DNA from: Lachnospiraceae bacterium UBA7076
Lineage (GTDB): Bacteria; Bacillota; Clostridia; Lachnospirales; Lachnospiraceae
Length of the DNA: 64,000 bases
Assembly: GCA_002493625.1 (NCBI GenBank)
Contig: DKZK01000005.1
Location: forward strand, 1 to 64,000
Reading direction: 5' to 3'
Below are positions 17,510-26,153 of this stretch, in pieces (the first letter of the stretch is position 1; each line of letters begins with the position of its first letter). The translations under genes were made by a program, and so were the position numbers. The notes beneath the pieces are model-generated. The model ran no database searches and was not told the origin of the DNA. It saw only the letters and a list, made by a program, of their open reading frames with translations.

Positions 17510-18658
17510 ATGGATTCGTTTTCCTTTTCAATACCTCAAAATATATTTTTTGGCAGGGGAAGCTTAAAAAAGCTTCCTGAGCTTGCAAAAAAAAGTAATT
17601 ATAAAAAAGCGTTTATAATTTCAGGACCCCATCTGAATAAATTGGGGCTGGTTGAGACGTGCGGAAAATTATTAATGAGCGAAAAAATTGAATATGATTC
17701 ATTTACGAAAACCGAAGGTAATCCATGTATAGAAACGGTTGTAAGCGCTGTAGAAGCATACAGGGAAAGCGGTGCGGATTTTATTGTGGCATTGGGAGGA
17801 GGCTCTCCACTGGACGTTGCAAAGGCAGTAGCAGTATTGGCGGCCTTTGGTGGAAAAATTACCGATTATGAGGGAGCCGGAAAGGTTCCGGGACCGGTTG
17901 TCCCCATAATTGCCATTCCCACAACGGCAGGAACCGGTTCAGAGGTAACCGCTTTTTCCGTAATTACTGACCATAGCCGTAATTACAAGCTTACGGTGGC
18001 AAGTAATTATCTCCTGCCGATATATTCCATTCTTGATTCGGAGCTCATTACAAGCGTACCGGAAAAAACGGCAGCAGCATGTGGCGTAGATGCGCTGGTT
18101 CATGCGCTGGAGGCTTATTTATCACGAGCAGGCTCATTGTTTACCGATATGCTTGCAGAAAAAGCGCTTGAGCTTATAGGCGGTAATATTCGTGCTTATG
18201 TGGCAAATCGCAATAATAAGGAAGCGGCAGATGCAATGCTGTCAGGCTCGCTTTTTGCAGGCATTGCCTTTTCCCATGCAAGACTGGGGAATGTGCATGC
18301 CATGAGCCATCCTGTAAGTGCATTTTTTAATGTTGCACATGGGGTTGCAAATGCAATTCTGCTTCCTTCCGTTGTTGAGTTTAATGAGCTGGCGGACAAT
18401 GGAAAATATTATAAAATATATAAATATATTGCAAAAAATCCCTGCGCAAAAATGGAATATTGCTGTGGCATGCTGTCTGCGGAGCTTAAAAAATTAAATG
18501 TTTCACTGGGACTCCCTTCCGGTTTAAGGCAGGTTGGCGTGACAAAGGAAATGTTCAAGCCAATGGCGGAGGATGCAATGAAAAGCGGAAATATTGCAGT
18601 TAATCCCAGAAGCACCTCCTTAGATAATTTGATAAGCCTGTACGAAAAGGCGTTTTAA
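17510..18658 (+). CDS. Iron-containing alcohol dehydrogenase
   Basis: A 382-residue group III (iron) alcohol dehydrogenase. The cofactor-binding GGGSPLDVAKA is near residue 100. The metal site is Asp176 (SILDSEL) with histidines in ALVHALEAY, HAMSHP and FNVAHGVANA. Such enzymes interconvert an aldehyde and an alcohol with NAD(P)H; 4-hydroxybutyrate and 5-hydroxyvalerate dehydrogenases are in this family. It is twelve bases downstream of the aminotransferase gene, which suits reduction of its semialdehyde product. It appears to be the last gene of the operon; no strong terminator follows. Confidence 0.9.
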   Translation: MDSFSFSIPQNIFFGRGSLKKLPELAKKSNYKKAFIISGPHLNKLGLVETCGKLLMSEKIEYDSFTKTEGNPCIETVVSAVEAYRESGADFIVALGGGSPLDVAKAVAVLAAFGGKITDYEGAGKVPGPVVPIIAIPTTAGTGSEVTAFSVITDHSRNYKLTVASNYLLPIYSILDSELITSVPEKTAAACGVDALVHALEAYLSRAGSLFTDMLAEKALELIGGNIRAYVANRNNKEAADAMLSGSLFAGIAFSHARLGNVHAMSHPVSAFFNVAHGVANAILLPSVVEFNELADNGKYYKIYKYIAKNPCAKMEYCCGMLSAELKKLNVSLGLPSGLRQVGVTKEMFKPMAEDAMKSGNIAVNPRSTSLDNLISLYEKAF

Positions 18659-18715
18659 GGAAAGCAGTCGGCATTATTTTAAATTACGTATTATACATCA
18701 GGTTTTCAAGAAAAT

Positions 18716-18744
18716 TTGTCTATTTCAGCCGTAAATGTTATACT
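18716..18744 (+). promoter_or_regulatory. Sigma-A-type promoter of the MATE gene
   Basis: TTGTCT at 18716-18721, a 17-base spacer and TATACT at 18739-18744. It precedes the MATE gene by about 80 bases and separates that gene from the alcohol dehydrogenase operon. Confidence 0.65.
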
Positions 18745-18826
18745 ATACAAATGGTATCGGTATAATCATCGAAATCAGCAGTCTGAGTATGAATGACCTG
18801 AGGATGAAACATTTAGGAGAGCTGTA

Positions 18827-20152
18827 ATGCAAAATAATCTTACAAAGGGAAGCGTATTTAAAAACCTGATAGTATTTTCACTGCCATATTTGTTGTCAAG
18901 CTTTCTGCAAACCTTTTATGGGATGGCGGATTTATTTATTGTGGGACAGTACAATGGCGCTGACAGCAGCTCGGCTGTGTCAATCGGAAGTCAGGTAATG
19001 CACATGGTGACACTGGTTATCGTGGGGCTTGCTATGGGCTCTACCGTTATGATCAGCCAGTCTGTGGGCGCAGGAAATGATAAGCGCGCTGCAAGAGCAA
19101 TCGGAAATACCGTCACAATATTTCTGATTGTATCACTTGTGATGACTGCGGCGCTCTTATTTTTTTGCGATGGCATAGTGTCCGTAATGTCAACGCCGGA
19201 CAAGGCGATTGCCCAGACGAAAACGTATCTCATGATTTGCTTCGGGGGAATCCCTTTTATCACTGCATACAATATTATAAGTTGTATTCTCAGGGGACTG
19301 GGCGACTCAAAAAGTCCCATGTATTTTGTTGCAGTTGCATGTGTGTTTAACGTGCTGATAGATTTTGTGCTTATCGGACACTTTGAAATGGGGGCGGCAG
19401 GCGCTGCGCTGGGAACGGTTATATCACAGGCAATCAGTGTTTTTGTTGCAATTACCATATTGTCAAAAAAGAACTTAAATGTTAAACTGTCTCTTGAGGA
19501 CTTTGTTTTGGATAAGGACACGCTGCTTTACATACTTAAGGTTGGCATTCCTGTATCAGTTCAGGACTTGTTTATTCAGATTTCTTTTATCATAATTACT
19601 ATAATAGCTAACAAAAGAGGACTTATCGTATCGGCATCCGTTGGAATAGTCGAAAAAATTATAAGCTTTTTGTTCCTTATTCCATCTGCCATGCTTGCAT
19701 CAGTATCCGCCATTGCGGCGCAAAATGTTGGCGCAGGCGAACATGTACGGGCAAAACAGACGCTTAAATACGGGATTATTATATCATTTTCCTGTGGAAT
19801 AATATTCAGTATTATATGCCAGTTTGCATCACCCTTCATTGTTGATTTATTTACGGATGATGCGGAGGTAGTCCGAATGGGGGCTCAGTATCTAAGGTCA
19901 TATGCGTTTGATTGCGCGCTGGCAGCCATACATTTCTGCTTCAGCGGATATTTTTGCGCATATGGGCGGTCGGGCTATTCATTTATACATAATTTAACGT
20001 CGGCTGTACTTGTAAGAATACCGGGGGCATATTTTGCATCGAAGTATTTTACGCAAACCTTATATCCTATGGGTTGGGCAGCACCGGCAGGCTCGCTTTT
20101 TTCAGCGGTTATATGTATAATATTTTATATGAGGATGAACAAAAAGGAGTAA
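18827..20152 (+). CDS. MATE-family multidrug/Na+ (or H+) antiporter
   Basis: A 441-residue protein of about twelve membrane segments in two related halves, starting NLTKGSVFKNLIVFSLPYLL and containing CILRGLGDSKSPM, both usual for clostridial MATE/MatE efflux pumps. It would export organic cations or an unknown metabolite using an ion gradient. The BspA-repeat gene follows four bases after the stop, so the pair is co-transcribed. Substrate unknown. The nearby amino acid operon does not prove a link, because a separate promoter is present. Confidence 0.9.
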   Translation: MQNNLTKGSVFKNLIVFSLPYLLSSFLQTFYGMADLFIVGQYNGADSSSAVSIGSQVMHMVTLVIVGLAMGSTVMISQSVGAGNDKRAARAIGNTVTIFLIVSLVMTAALLFFCDGIVSVMSTPDKAIAQTKTYLMICFGGIPFITAYNIISCILRGLGDSKSPMYFVAVACVFNVLIDFVLIGHFEMGAAGAALGTVISQAISVFVAITILSKKNLNVKLSLEDFVLDKDTLLYILKVGIPVSVQDLFIQISFIIITIIANKRGLIVSASVGIVEKIISFLFLIPSAMLASVSAIAAQNVGAGEHVRAKQTLKYGIIISFSCGIIFSIICQFASPFIVDLFTDDAEVVRMGAQYLRSYAFDCALAAIHFCFSGYFCAYGRSGYSFIHNLTSAVLVRIPGAYFASKYFTQTLYPMGWAAPAGSLFSAVICIIFYMRMNKKE

Positions 20153-20156
20153 TGGT

Positions 20157-21011
20157 ATGGGAGCATTTTCACTTAAAGGCTCAGGCGGAGGACAGAAAAA
20201 ACCTCAGGGTCTGGCAAGTAAGGAAGATATAGAACGATATGAGACGGTTGGTTATACACATATTGTATATGAAGGTACGTCGCATTTTGTTTATGTAACT
20301 GACATGACAGAGCGCGAGGTATTTCAGAAAAAGATAGGTCTTATGGATTACGAATGGTTTGAAGAAGGTACGGGAAATAGAAACTGGGTGCTCTATAATC
20401 CTGTTCAGTTCAAGCCGGACAGAAACTGGAAGGGCAAGAAAATTCTTAAGTTCAATAAGGATGATTACAGGGGCGGAAGATTTGAGGTGCCTATAAATTC
20501 AAGCAGCTGCTGCGGCATGTTTTCATGGACTACGCTGCCGGAGAATTTTACTTTAAATACGCTTTTTAATACAAAAAATATCGTGGACATGAACCTGATG
20601 TTTGCGGGAAGTATTTTACCGGATGGGTTTAATCTCAGTGAAAGGTTTGACACCTCGAATGTAAGAGATATGCGATATATGTTTTATGAATGTGTTTTGC
20701 CCGAGCAGCTTGTACTTGGAGACAATTTCAATACAAAAAAGGTTGAAGACATGGATTTTATGTTTTCCGAATGCAGAATACCAAAGAATTTCAAGCTGCC
20801 CGATACATTTGATACATCTGCGGTAAAAAGCATGGATCATATGTTTTATGAGGCTGTTTTTGCAGGTAAGTTTGATTTTGGCGCAGCGTTTAAAATTAAT
20901 CAGGATGTGAATACAAACCTGATGTTTACGGACTGCGTTATAGGTAATGAGATTATTGACCCTGAAAAATGCGGGGATTTTGAGTTTATAAAAAGCTGTC
21001 TTTCAAATTAA
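20157..21011 (+). CDS. BspA/DUF285-type repeat protein without a signal peptide
   Basis: A 284-residue protein. Its second half contains DUF285 (BspA-like) repeats: FDTSNVRDMRYMFYEC, FNTKKVEDMDFMFSEC and FDTSAVKSMDHMFYE, about 25 residues apart. DUF285 repeats are usually found on bacterial surface proteins, but the N-terminus here (MGAFSLKGSGGGQKK) has no signal peptide or membrane anchor, so a cytosolic scaffold role is possible. AAAGGAG lies before the start, inside the end of the MATE gene. The linked MATE gene gives no clear hint of function. Confidence 0.72.
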   Translation: MGAFSLKGSGGGQKKPQGLASKEDIERYETVGYTHIVYEGTSHFVYVTDMTEREVFQKKIGLMDYEWFEEGTGNRNWVLYNPVQFKPDRNWKGKKILKFNKDDYRGGRFEVPINSSSCCGMFSWTTLPENFTLNTLFNTKNIVDMNLMFAGSILPDGFNLSERFDTSNVRDMRYMFYECVLPEQLVLGDNFNTKKVEDMDFMFSECRIPKNFKLPDTFDTSAVKSMDHMFYEAVFAGKFDFGAAFKINQDVNTNLMFTDCVIGNEIIDPEKCGDFEFIKSCLSN

Positions 21012-21022
21012 ATCACTTATTA

Positions 21023-21072
21023 AAGGATGCCTTGATGATGCGGGTTATTATATTATCAAGGCATTCTTTTTT
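21023..21072 (+). terminator. Intrinsic terminator of the MATE/BspA-repeat transcript
   Basis: GGATGCCTTGAT pairs with ATCAAGGCATTC, followed by TTTTTT. It ends the transcript upstream of the dlt-like operon. Confidence 0.85.
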
Positions 21073-21123
21073 AGTCAGGCATATATCATATAATTTAAAT
21101 TTATATTTTTTACGTGAATGGCA

Positions 21124-21179
21124 TTGACAAATAATAAAAAATGTATTACTGTATTATTGTACTGATTAAATAGTACAAT
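21124..21179. promoter_or_regulatory. Upstream region of the dlt-like operon: inverted repeat ATTGTACT/AGTACAAT
   Basis: A perfect 8-bp inverted repeat with an 8-base loop at 21156-21179 follows a TTGACA (21124-21129). No -10 element with ideal spacing was found for that TTGACA. The palindrome may be a repressor site. Confidence 0.4.
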
Positions 21180-21200
21180 TAAAATTATATTTGAACCGGA

Positions 21201-21256
21201 TTTTGTTAGAATTTTGTAAGAAGCGGATGATATATTTTTCTTAAGGAAAACTTAAG
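21201..21256 (+). promoter_or_regulatory. Two pairs of 11-bp direct repeats upstream of dltA (OmpR-family-type sites)
   Basis: TTTTGTTAGAA/TTTTGTAAGAA sit back to back at 21201-21222, and CTTAAG-N5-CTTAAG is at 21240-21256. Direct repeats with an 11-bp period are typical sites for OmpR/PhoB-family response regulators; streptococcal CiaR uses TTTAAG-N5-TTTAAG. In Firmicutes, dlt operons are commonly controlled by such systems. Confidence 0.5.
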
Positions 21257-21353
21257 CAATATAAGGTTTATTGTTAAGAAATTATATGATAATATATATG
21301 ATGTAAGGCAGAAACGCTGACACAAAAGGACACTGACAGCAGGAGGGGTACCC

Positions 21354-22883
21354 ATGAACAATGTTTTGGAATACTTGGAGAAAAGCTATAAATGCTGCCC
21401 GGATAAAACGGCGGCAATGGACGAACGCATATCATGTACATACAGACAGCTTACGGAAGAAGCAAAATGTATTGGAACGATGCTTTTAGGAAAAACCGAT
21501 ATGCGAAAGCCCGTTGTGGTATTTATGGATAAGAGCGTTACGGCGCTGAAAACATTTATGGGTATTTTATATGCAGGGTGCTTTTACACCCTGCTGGACC
21601 CCTCTTTTCCCACTGAAAGAATCGGGCTGATTCTGAAAACATTGAATAGCCGTATTGTAATTACCGAGCAGGACAAGGAAGCTAAGCTTAAGGAGGCAGG
21701 CTTTGAGGGTGAAATTCTTACCGTATCTGATTTGTACAGGGATGTGCCTGCGGATGAGGAGGCACTTGCGGCTGTCAGAAAAAAAATGGTGGATACGGAC
21801 CCCGTCTATTGCAATTTTACTTCAGGCTCCACAGGTATTCCAAAAGGAGTTCTCATATGCCACAGGTCAGTAATTGATTTTATAGATTGCTTTACCGATA
21901 TTTTTAATATAACGGAAGATGATGTAATCGGCAATCAGGCGCCCTTCGACTTTGATGTGTCGGTAAAGGATATTTACAGCGCCATGAAAACGGGCGCAAC
22001 CCTTGTTATCATTCCAAAGGCATATTTTATGTTTCCGAACCGGGTTGTGGACATGCTTGAGGAAAATAACGTGACAACGCTTATCTGGGCGGTATCGGCA
22101 CTGTGCCTGTTAAGCCGTCTCCACGGCTTGAAATATAAAATACCCGCCCATATAAATAAAATTTTGTTCAGCGGTGAAATGATGCCTGTGAAGCAGCTTA
22201 ACCTGTGGAGGTCGTGTTATCCTGATGCGATGTTTGTAAATCTTTACGGACCTACGGAGATAACCTGCAACTGCACATATTATGTGCTGGACAGAGCCTT
22301 TGAGGAGGGCGACATACTGCCTATGGGAACTGCATTTCCAAATGAAAGGGTAATGCTCCTTGACGAGGCGGATAATGAGATAACAAAAAAGAATACATTT
22401 TCAAATGGAGAAATCTGTGTTGCAGGAAGCTGCCTTGCCCTTGGATATTACAATAATCCGGAAATGACGGCGAAGCATTTTGTGCAAAATCCGCTTCAGA
22501 GGGAATTTCCGGAAACAATATACAGAACAGGGGATTTGGCGTATTATAATGACGAGGGGCTTTTGTGCTTTGCGGGAAGAAAGGACTTTCAGATTAAGCA
22601 CATGGGACACCGCATTGAGCTTGAGGAAATAGAAAGGGTTTTGAACGCCGTAAGCATTGTGGAGCACGCCTGCTGCTTTTATGACGAGGAGGCTGGCAAA
22701 ATTGTCGCCTGCTATGTGGGCGGAGACGATAAAAAGCTTATCGTTTCGGAGATGAAACAGCGTGTGCCTGAATACATGGTGCCAAATATATTTAAGCAGA
22801 TGGACGAGCTGCCTCTCACAAAAAACGGCAAGACGGACAGAAGGCTGCTTAAAAAATGTGTCAAGTTTTCTATGAAAACTTGA
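21354..22883 (+). CDS. dltA: D-alanine--carrier protein ligase-like adenylation enzyme (DltA-like)
   Basis: A 509-residue ANL-superfamily adenylation enzyme. TSGSTGIPKG is the ATP loop, YGPTEITCN the A5 motif and YRTGDLA the A7 motif. The catalytic Lys493 is in LTKNGKTDRR. DltA activates D-alanine as the adenylate and loads it onto the DltC carrier. The last eight residues (CVKFSMKT) and the stop are encoded by a palindromic repeat that begins at 22859. Because a PLP decarboxylase-like gene sits next to it, the amino acid could be something other than D-alanine. AGGAGGGG precedes the ATG. Confidence 0.85.
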   Translation: MNNVLEYLEKSYKCCPDKTAAMDERISCTYRQLTEEAKCIGTMLLGKTDMRKPVVVFMDKSVTALKTFMGILYAGCFYTLLDPSFPTERIGLILKTLNSRIVITEQDKEAKLKEAGFEGEILTVSDLYRDVPADEEALAAVRKKMVDTDPVYCNFTSGSTGIPKGVLICHRSVIDFIDCFTDIFNITEDDVIGNQAPFDFDVSVKDIYSAMKTGATLVIIPKAYFMFPNRVVDMLEENNVTTLIWAVSALCLLSRLHGLKYKIPAHINKILFSGEMMPVKQLNLWRSCYPDAMFVNLYGPTEITCNCTYYVLDRAFEEGDILPMGTAFPNERVMLLDEADNEITKKNTFSNGEICVAGSCLALGYYNNPEMTAKHFVQNPLQREFPETIYRTGDLAYYNDEGLLCFAGRKDFQIKHMGHRIELEEIERVLNAVSIVEHACCFYDEEAGKIVACYVGGDDKKLIVSEMKQRVPEYMVPNIFKQMDELPLTKNGKTDRRLLKKCVKFSMKT

Positions 22884-23000
22884 CATGTAGTATGTCCGGT
22901 GGCAAAGCCGCCGAGACACGGTGTCAGCCCATAGAGTTCTCGATTTACAAAGTAAATCGGAACATATGCTGAAAGCAAATTTTAAATGGGCTGACGTTCC
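22857..23000. repeat. Mosaic of palindromic repeats between dltA and the LysA-like gene
   Basis: Three hairpin modules: TGTCAAGTTTTC/GAAAACTTGACA (22859-22885), GTTCTCGATTTAC/GTAAATCGGAAC (22936-22963), and GTCAGCCCA/TGGGCTGAC flanking that second hairpin (22923-22995). The same modules recur in different order at 24229-24375 and 41460-41564. The first hairpin contains the dltA stop codon. Confidence 0.85.
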
Positions 23001-23018
23001 GAGAAATGAGGTGAAGAT

Positions 23019-24227
23019 TTGGATTACAAAAAAATAACGGAGCTTGCCACCAAATATGGCACGCCCACATATGTATTTTTTGAAAATATACTGTTTGACC
23101 TGACCAAAAAAATTCGTCAGAGCCTTCCCGATAACACGGGGCTGTGCTTTGCAATGAAAGCAAATCCGTTTCTTGCGGGAAGTCTTTCACACATGACAGA
23201 CAGGCTGGAGGTCTGCTCGCCGGGTGAATATGAGATATGCATAAGGGAAAATATTGCTCCGGAAAGGCTTGTTGTGTCAGGCGTAAGCAAAACAGAAGAA
23301 TCCATGAAAAGAATTTTATCCTACAGTCATGGGAAGGGATTTTATACAATTGAATCTCCCCTGCAGTACAAAATTTTAAGGGACTGTTCAGGAAAATTGG
23401 GAGTAAGGCTTAAATGTTTCCTGAGGCTGTCTGCAAAAAATCAGTTTGGAATGGATAAAGAGACCCTTGAGAGCGTGCTTAAGACCCTTATTTCGGATAA
23501 TGTGCTGGAGTTTGCGGGAATCCACTACTATTCAGGCACGCAGAAAAAACCGGATAAGGTGGAAAAGGAGCTTGCAATGCTTGCGGAATATGCCGGTTAC
23601 CTTAAGGAAACGTACGGCGTTTCTGATATGGAGCTTGAATATGGTCCGGGACTTGGGATTTCCTATTTTGAGGGTGATAATTCCGCAGGACAGGATAGCT
23701 TTGAAGTGATTGAGGAATTTGGCAGGCTTTTGAAAAAGGTTGGAGGATATGAGAGCATTACAATAGAGCTTGGACGTTTCCTGACGGCAGAGTGCGGCGC
23801 CTACATGACACGTATTATGGATATAAAAAAGTCCGACGGCATGGGTTACATGATTGTGGACGGTGGTATTCATCAGATAAATTACTACGGACAGCTTATG
23901 GGAATGAAAAAGCCGTATATAAAGCTTCTGAAAATGTCAGGAGAGCGGGGCGATTCCTCCATAACGAAATGGACCATCTGCGGTTCCCTTTGTACTGCAA
24001 ATGATGTTCTGGTACGTGGAGCGACCAAAGAGGATTACGCTGTAGGTGATATTTTGGTTTTTGAAAGGTGCGGAGCTTACTCGGTAACGGAAGGAATGGC
24101 GCTTTTCTTAAGCAGGGAGCTTCCGCAGGTCATCCTTGTGAGGAAGGATGGAAGCGTGGAAATTCTAAGAAATAAAATGGAAATAAATATATTAAATCAT
24201 AAAGATGCACGTAGCATTAACCCGTAA
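23019..24227 (+). CDS. Fold-type III PLP decarboxylase (LysA-like), embedded in dlt-like operon
   Basis: A 402-residue alanine racemase/LysA-fold enzyme. PLP Lys47 is in FAMKANPF, YGPGLGISY matches the GGGLG block, and CGSLCTAND at the C-terminal domain supplies the Cys and Asp that complete the active site across the dimer. Family members decarboxylate meso-diaminopimelate, ornithine, arginine or carboxynorspermidine. Standard dlt operons have no such gene, so it may make the amino acid or amine that the DltA-like enzyme activates. The start is TTG at 23019 after GAGGTGAAG. Sequence alone does not separate LysA from its relatives. Confidence 0.83.
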   Translation: MDYKKITELATKYGTPTYVFFENILFDLTKKIRQSLPDNTGLCFAMKANPFLAGSLSHMTDRLEVCSPGEYEICIRENIAPERLVVSGVSKTEESMKRILSYSHGKGFYTIESPLQYKILRDCSGKLGVRLKCFLRLSAKNQFGMDKETLESVLKTLISDNVLEFAGIHYYSGTQKKPDKVEKELAMLAEYAGYLKETYGVSDMELEYGPGLGISYFEGDNSAGQDSFEVIEEFGRLLKKVGGYESITIELGRFLTAECGAYMTRIMDIKKSDGMGYMIVDGGIHQINYYGQLMGMKKPYIKLLKMSGERGDSSITKWTICGSLCTANDVLVRGATKEDYAVGDILVFERCGAYSVTEGMALFLSRELPQVILVRKDGSVEILRNKMEINILNHKDARSINP

Positions 24228-24228
24228 A

Positions 24229-24375
24229 GTTCTCGATTTACAAAGTAAATCGGAACATATGCAAAAGGCAGATATGGAATGGCTGATGTTCAAAGATTGT
24301 GTCAAGTTTTCATAGAAAACTTGACATGTAGCGTCAGCCCATTTGCCAAAGGCAAATATGGAATGGCTGACGTTC
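24229..24375. repeat. Mosaic of palindromic repeats between the LysA-like gene and dltC
   Basis: Contains the GTTCTCGATTTAC hairpin (24229-24256), TGTCAAGTTTTC/GAAAACTTGACA (24300-24326) and GTCAGCCCATTTGCC...GGAATGGCTGAC (24333-24371). The module order differs from the copy at 22857-23000. A dltC ribosome site follows immediately. Confidence 0.85.
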
Positions 24376-24396
24376 AACAAAAAGGAGGATAATTAA

Positions 24397-24627
24397 ATGG
24401 AAAAATTACTTGAAATTCTGGAGGAAATTGCACCGGGGGAGGATGTAAAAAACTGCACGACGCTGATTGACGACCACATTCTGGATTCCTTTGCCATCCT
24501 TACACTGGTTTCCGAGCTTGAGGAGGAATTTGAGATTGAGGTATCCCCTGCGGAGCTTATACCGGATAATTTTAATTCGGCAGCAGCGCTCTGGGATATG
24601 ATTTGCCGTTTGAAGGAGGAAGGTTAA
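24397..24627 (+). CDS. dltC: Carrier protein DltC-like (phosphopantetheine acceptor)
   Basis: A 76-residue acyl/peptidyl-carrier protein. The attachment serine is Ser31 in DDHILDSFAIL, in the usual D-S context, followed by the acidic helix LVSELEEEFEIEV. It would carry the activated amino acid as a thioester to the MBOAT protein encoded next. AAAGGAGG precedes the ATG. Length and motif match DltC; the amino acid is not fixed. Confidence 0.9.
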   Translation: MEKLLEILEEIAPGEDVKNCTTLIDDHILDSFAILTLVSELEEEFEIEVSPAELIPDNFNSAAALWDMICRLKEEG

Positions 24628-24628
24628 G

Positions 24629-26119
24629 GTGTCGTATCATCTTCTCACCTACAGCTTAATATTTTTGCCTGCCGTAATGCTCCTGTATCAGCTTGCTCCT
24701 GAAAAATACAGATGGTCGGTGCTTCTTGCAGCTGATTATGTGTTTTTCTGGATGATAAGCAAAAAGCTTATTATATGCCTGCTGGCGTCAACGGTTATTA
24801 CATATGTGACAGGGCGTGTTCTGGGCTTTGTCACGGAGAGCGGAAAGGTTAAGGGCAAAAAGCTTACCGCAAGAAAACGTATCATTCTTGCCTGCGGAAT
24901 TTGTCTGACCCTCGGCCTGCTGATTGTGTACAAATATCTGAGGGTATTTGGAATCAGCCTTATTGCGCCAATCGGAATATCCTATTATACGCTGCAAACT
25001 ATTTCATATATGATGGATGTGTACAGATGCACGATTAAGGCGGAGAAAAAATTTGCAAAGACAGCGCTCTATTTAAGCTTTTTCCCTCAGCTTATGGAGG
25101 GACCGATAAGCAGATTCAGTGACGTTGCGGAAGCCCTTTACTCAGGGAAGCAGATTGAGTTTGAAAATCTTGTTTTCGGATATCAGAGAATTATTTGGGG
25201 TCTTTTCAAAAAAATGCTCATTGCAGACAGGATTGCCCCAATGGTCGGCAAGGTGTTCAATTCATATGAGAGCTATGCAGGTTCGGCGATTGCCATTGGA
25301 GTAATATGCTTTACCATACAGCTATACATGGAATTTTCGGGTTGCATGGATATTGTTATCGGAAGCGGACAGATATTCGGCGTTAAGCTGCCGGAAAATT
25401 TCAGACAACCGTTTTTTGCAAAGAGTGCTTCCGACTTCTGGCGAAGATGGCACATTACGTTAGGAGCATGGCTTAAGGATTATGTTTTTTATCCGGTATC
25501 CCTTGCAAAACCCGTGAAAAAGATTGGGAAAAAGGTCAAGGGAATATGGGGAATCAATGTGAGTAAATTTGTTGCCCCGACAATCGCCCTGTTCTTCGTC
25601 TGGCTGTCAAACGGAATATGGCATGGCGCAGGATGGACGTATTTATTTTACGGTATGTATTACTTTGTGATTATATTTTTGGAAAATATATTGGAAAATC
25701 CGGCGGCAAAGCTTATGGAGCGCATGAAGCTTTCTCAGGAAGGGATGCCTGTAAAGCTTCTCAGAGGTATAAAGCTTTTCTTCATTGTTAATATCGGGGA
25801 AATGTTTTTCCGTGCGCCAACATTATCCCAAGGCTTTGGAATGCTTGGACGTATGCTGACAAGCTTTAATTTATCGGCGCTTTTTGAGACAAATTTCGGA
25901 GTGGACGGATATGATATAATTCTGGCAGTCGTATGCTTTGCCATTGTCATGGTTGTGGATGTGCTGCACGAAAAGGGAATATCCATAAGGCAGAGAATTG
26001 CCTCACAAAGGCTTGCCGTAAGATGGGGCTTCTGGTATGCGGCAATCTTATGTATCGTAATATTTGGTGCGTATGGCGCAGGTTATACCGTGGTTGATAT
26101 GATTTATGCAGCATATTAA
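24629..26119 (+). CDS. dltB: MBOAT-family membrane transferase, DltB-like
   Basis: A 496-residue membrane-bound O-acyltransferase with about a dozen hydrophobic segments. The conserved histidine is in SNGIWHGAGWTYLFYG. GISYYTLQTISYMMDVYR and FFPQLMEGPISRF are shared by DltB and alginate/peptidoglycan O-acyltransferases. DltB takes the carrier-bound amino acid and passes it across the membrane. The start is GTG at 24629, after GAAGGAGGAAGG that overlaps the end of dltC, giving tight coupling. Confidence 0.9.
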   Translation: MSYHLLTYSLIFLPAVMLLYQLAPEKYRWSVLLAADYVFFWMISKKLIICLLASTVITYVTGRVLGFVTESGKVKGKKLTARKRIILACGICLTLGLLIVYKYLRVFGISLIAPIGISYYTLQTISYMMDVYRCTIKAEKKFAKTALYLSFFPQLMEGPISRFSDVAEALYSGKQIEFENLVFGYQRIIWGLFKKMLIADRIAPMVGKVFNSYESYAGSAIAIGVICFTIQLYMEFSGCMDIVIGSGQIFGVKLPENFRQPFFAKSASDFWRRWHITLGAWLKDYVFYPVSLAKPVKKIGKKVKGIWGINVSKFVAPTIALFFVWLSNGIWHGAGWTYLFYGMYYFVIIFLENILENPAAKLMERMKLSQEGMPVKLLRGIKLFFIVNIGEMFFRAPTLSQGFGMLGRMLTSFNLSALFETNFGVDGYDIILAVVCFAIVMVVDVLHEKGISIRQRIASQRLAVRWGFWYAAILCIVIFGAYGAGYTVVDMIYAAY

Positions 26120-26153
26120 GGTGCTATTATAAAATACGAAAGAAGTGATTGGT

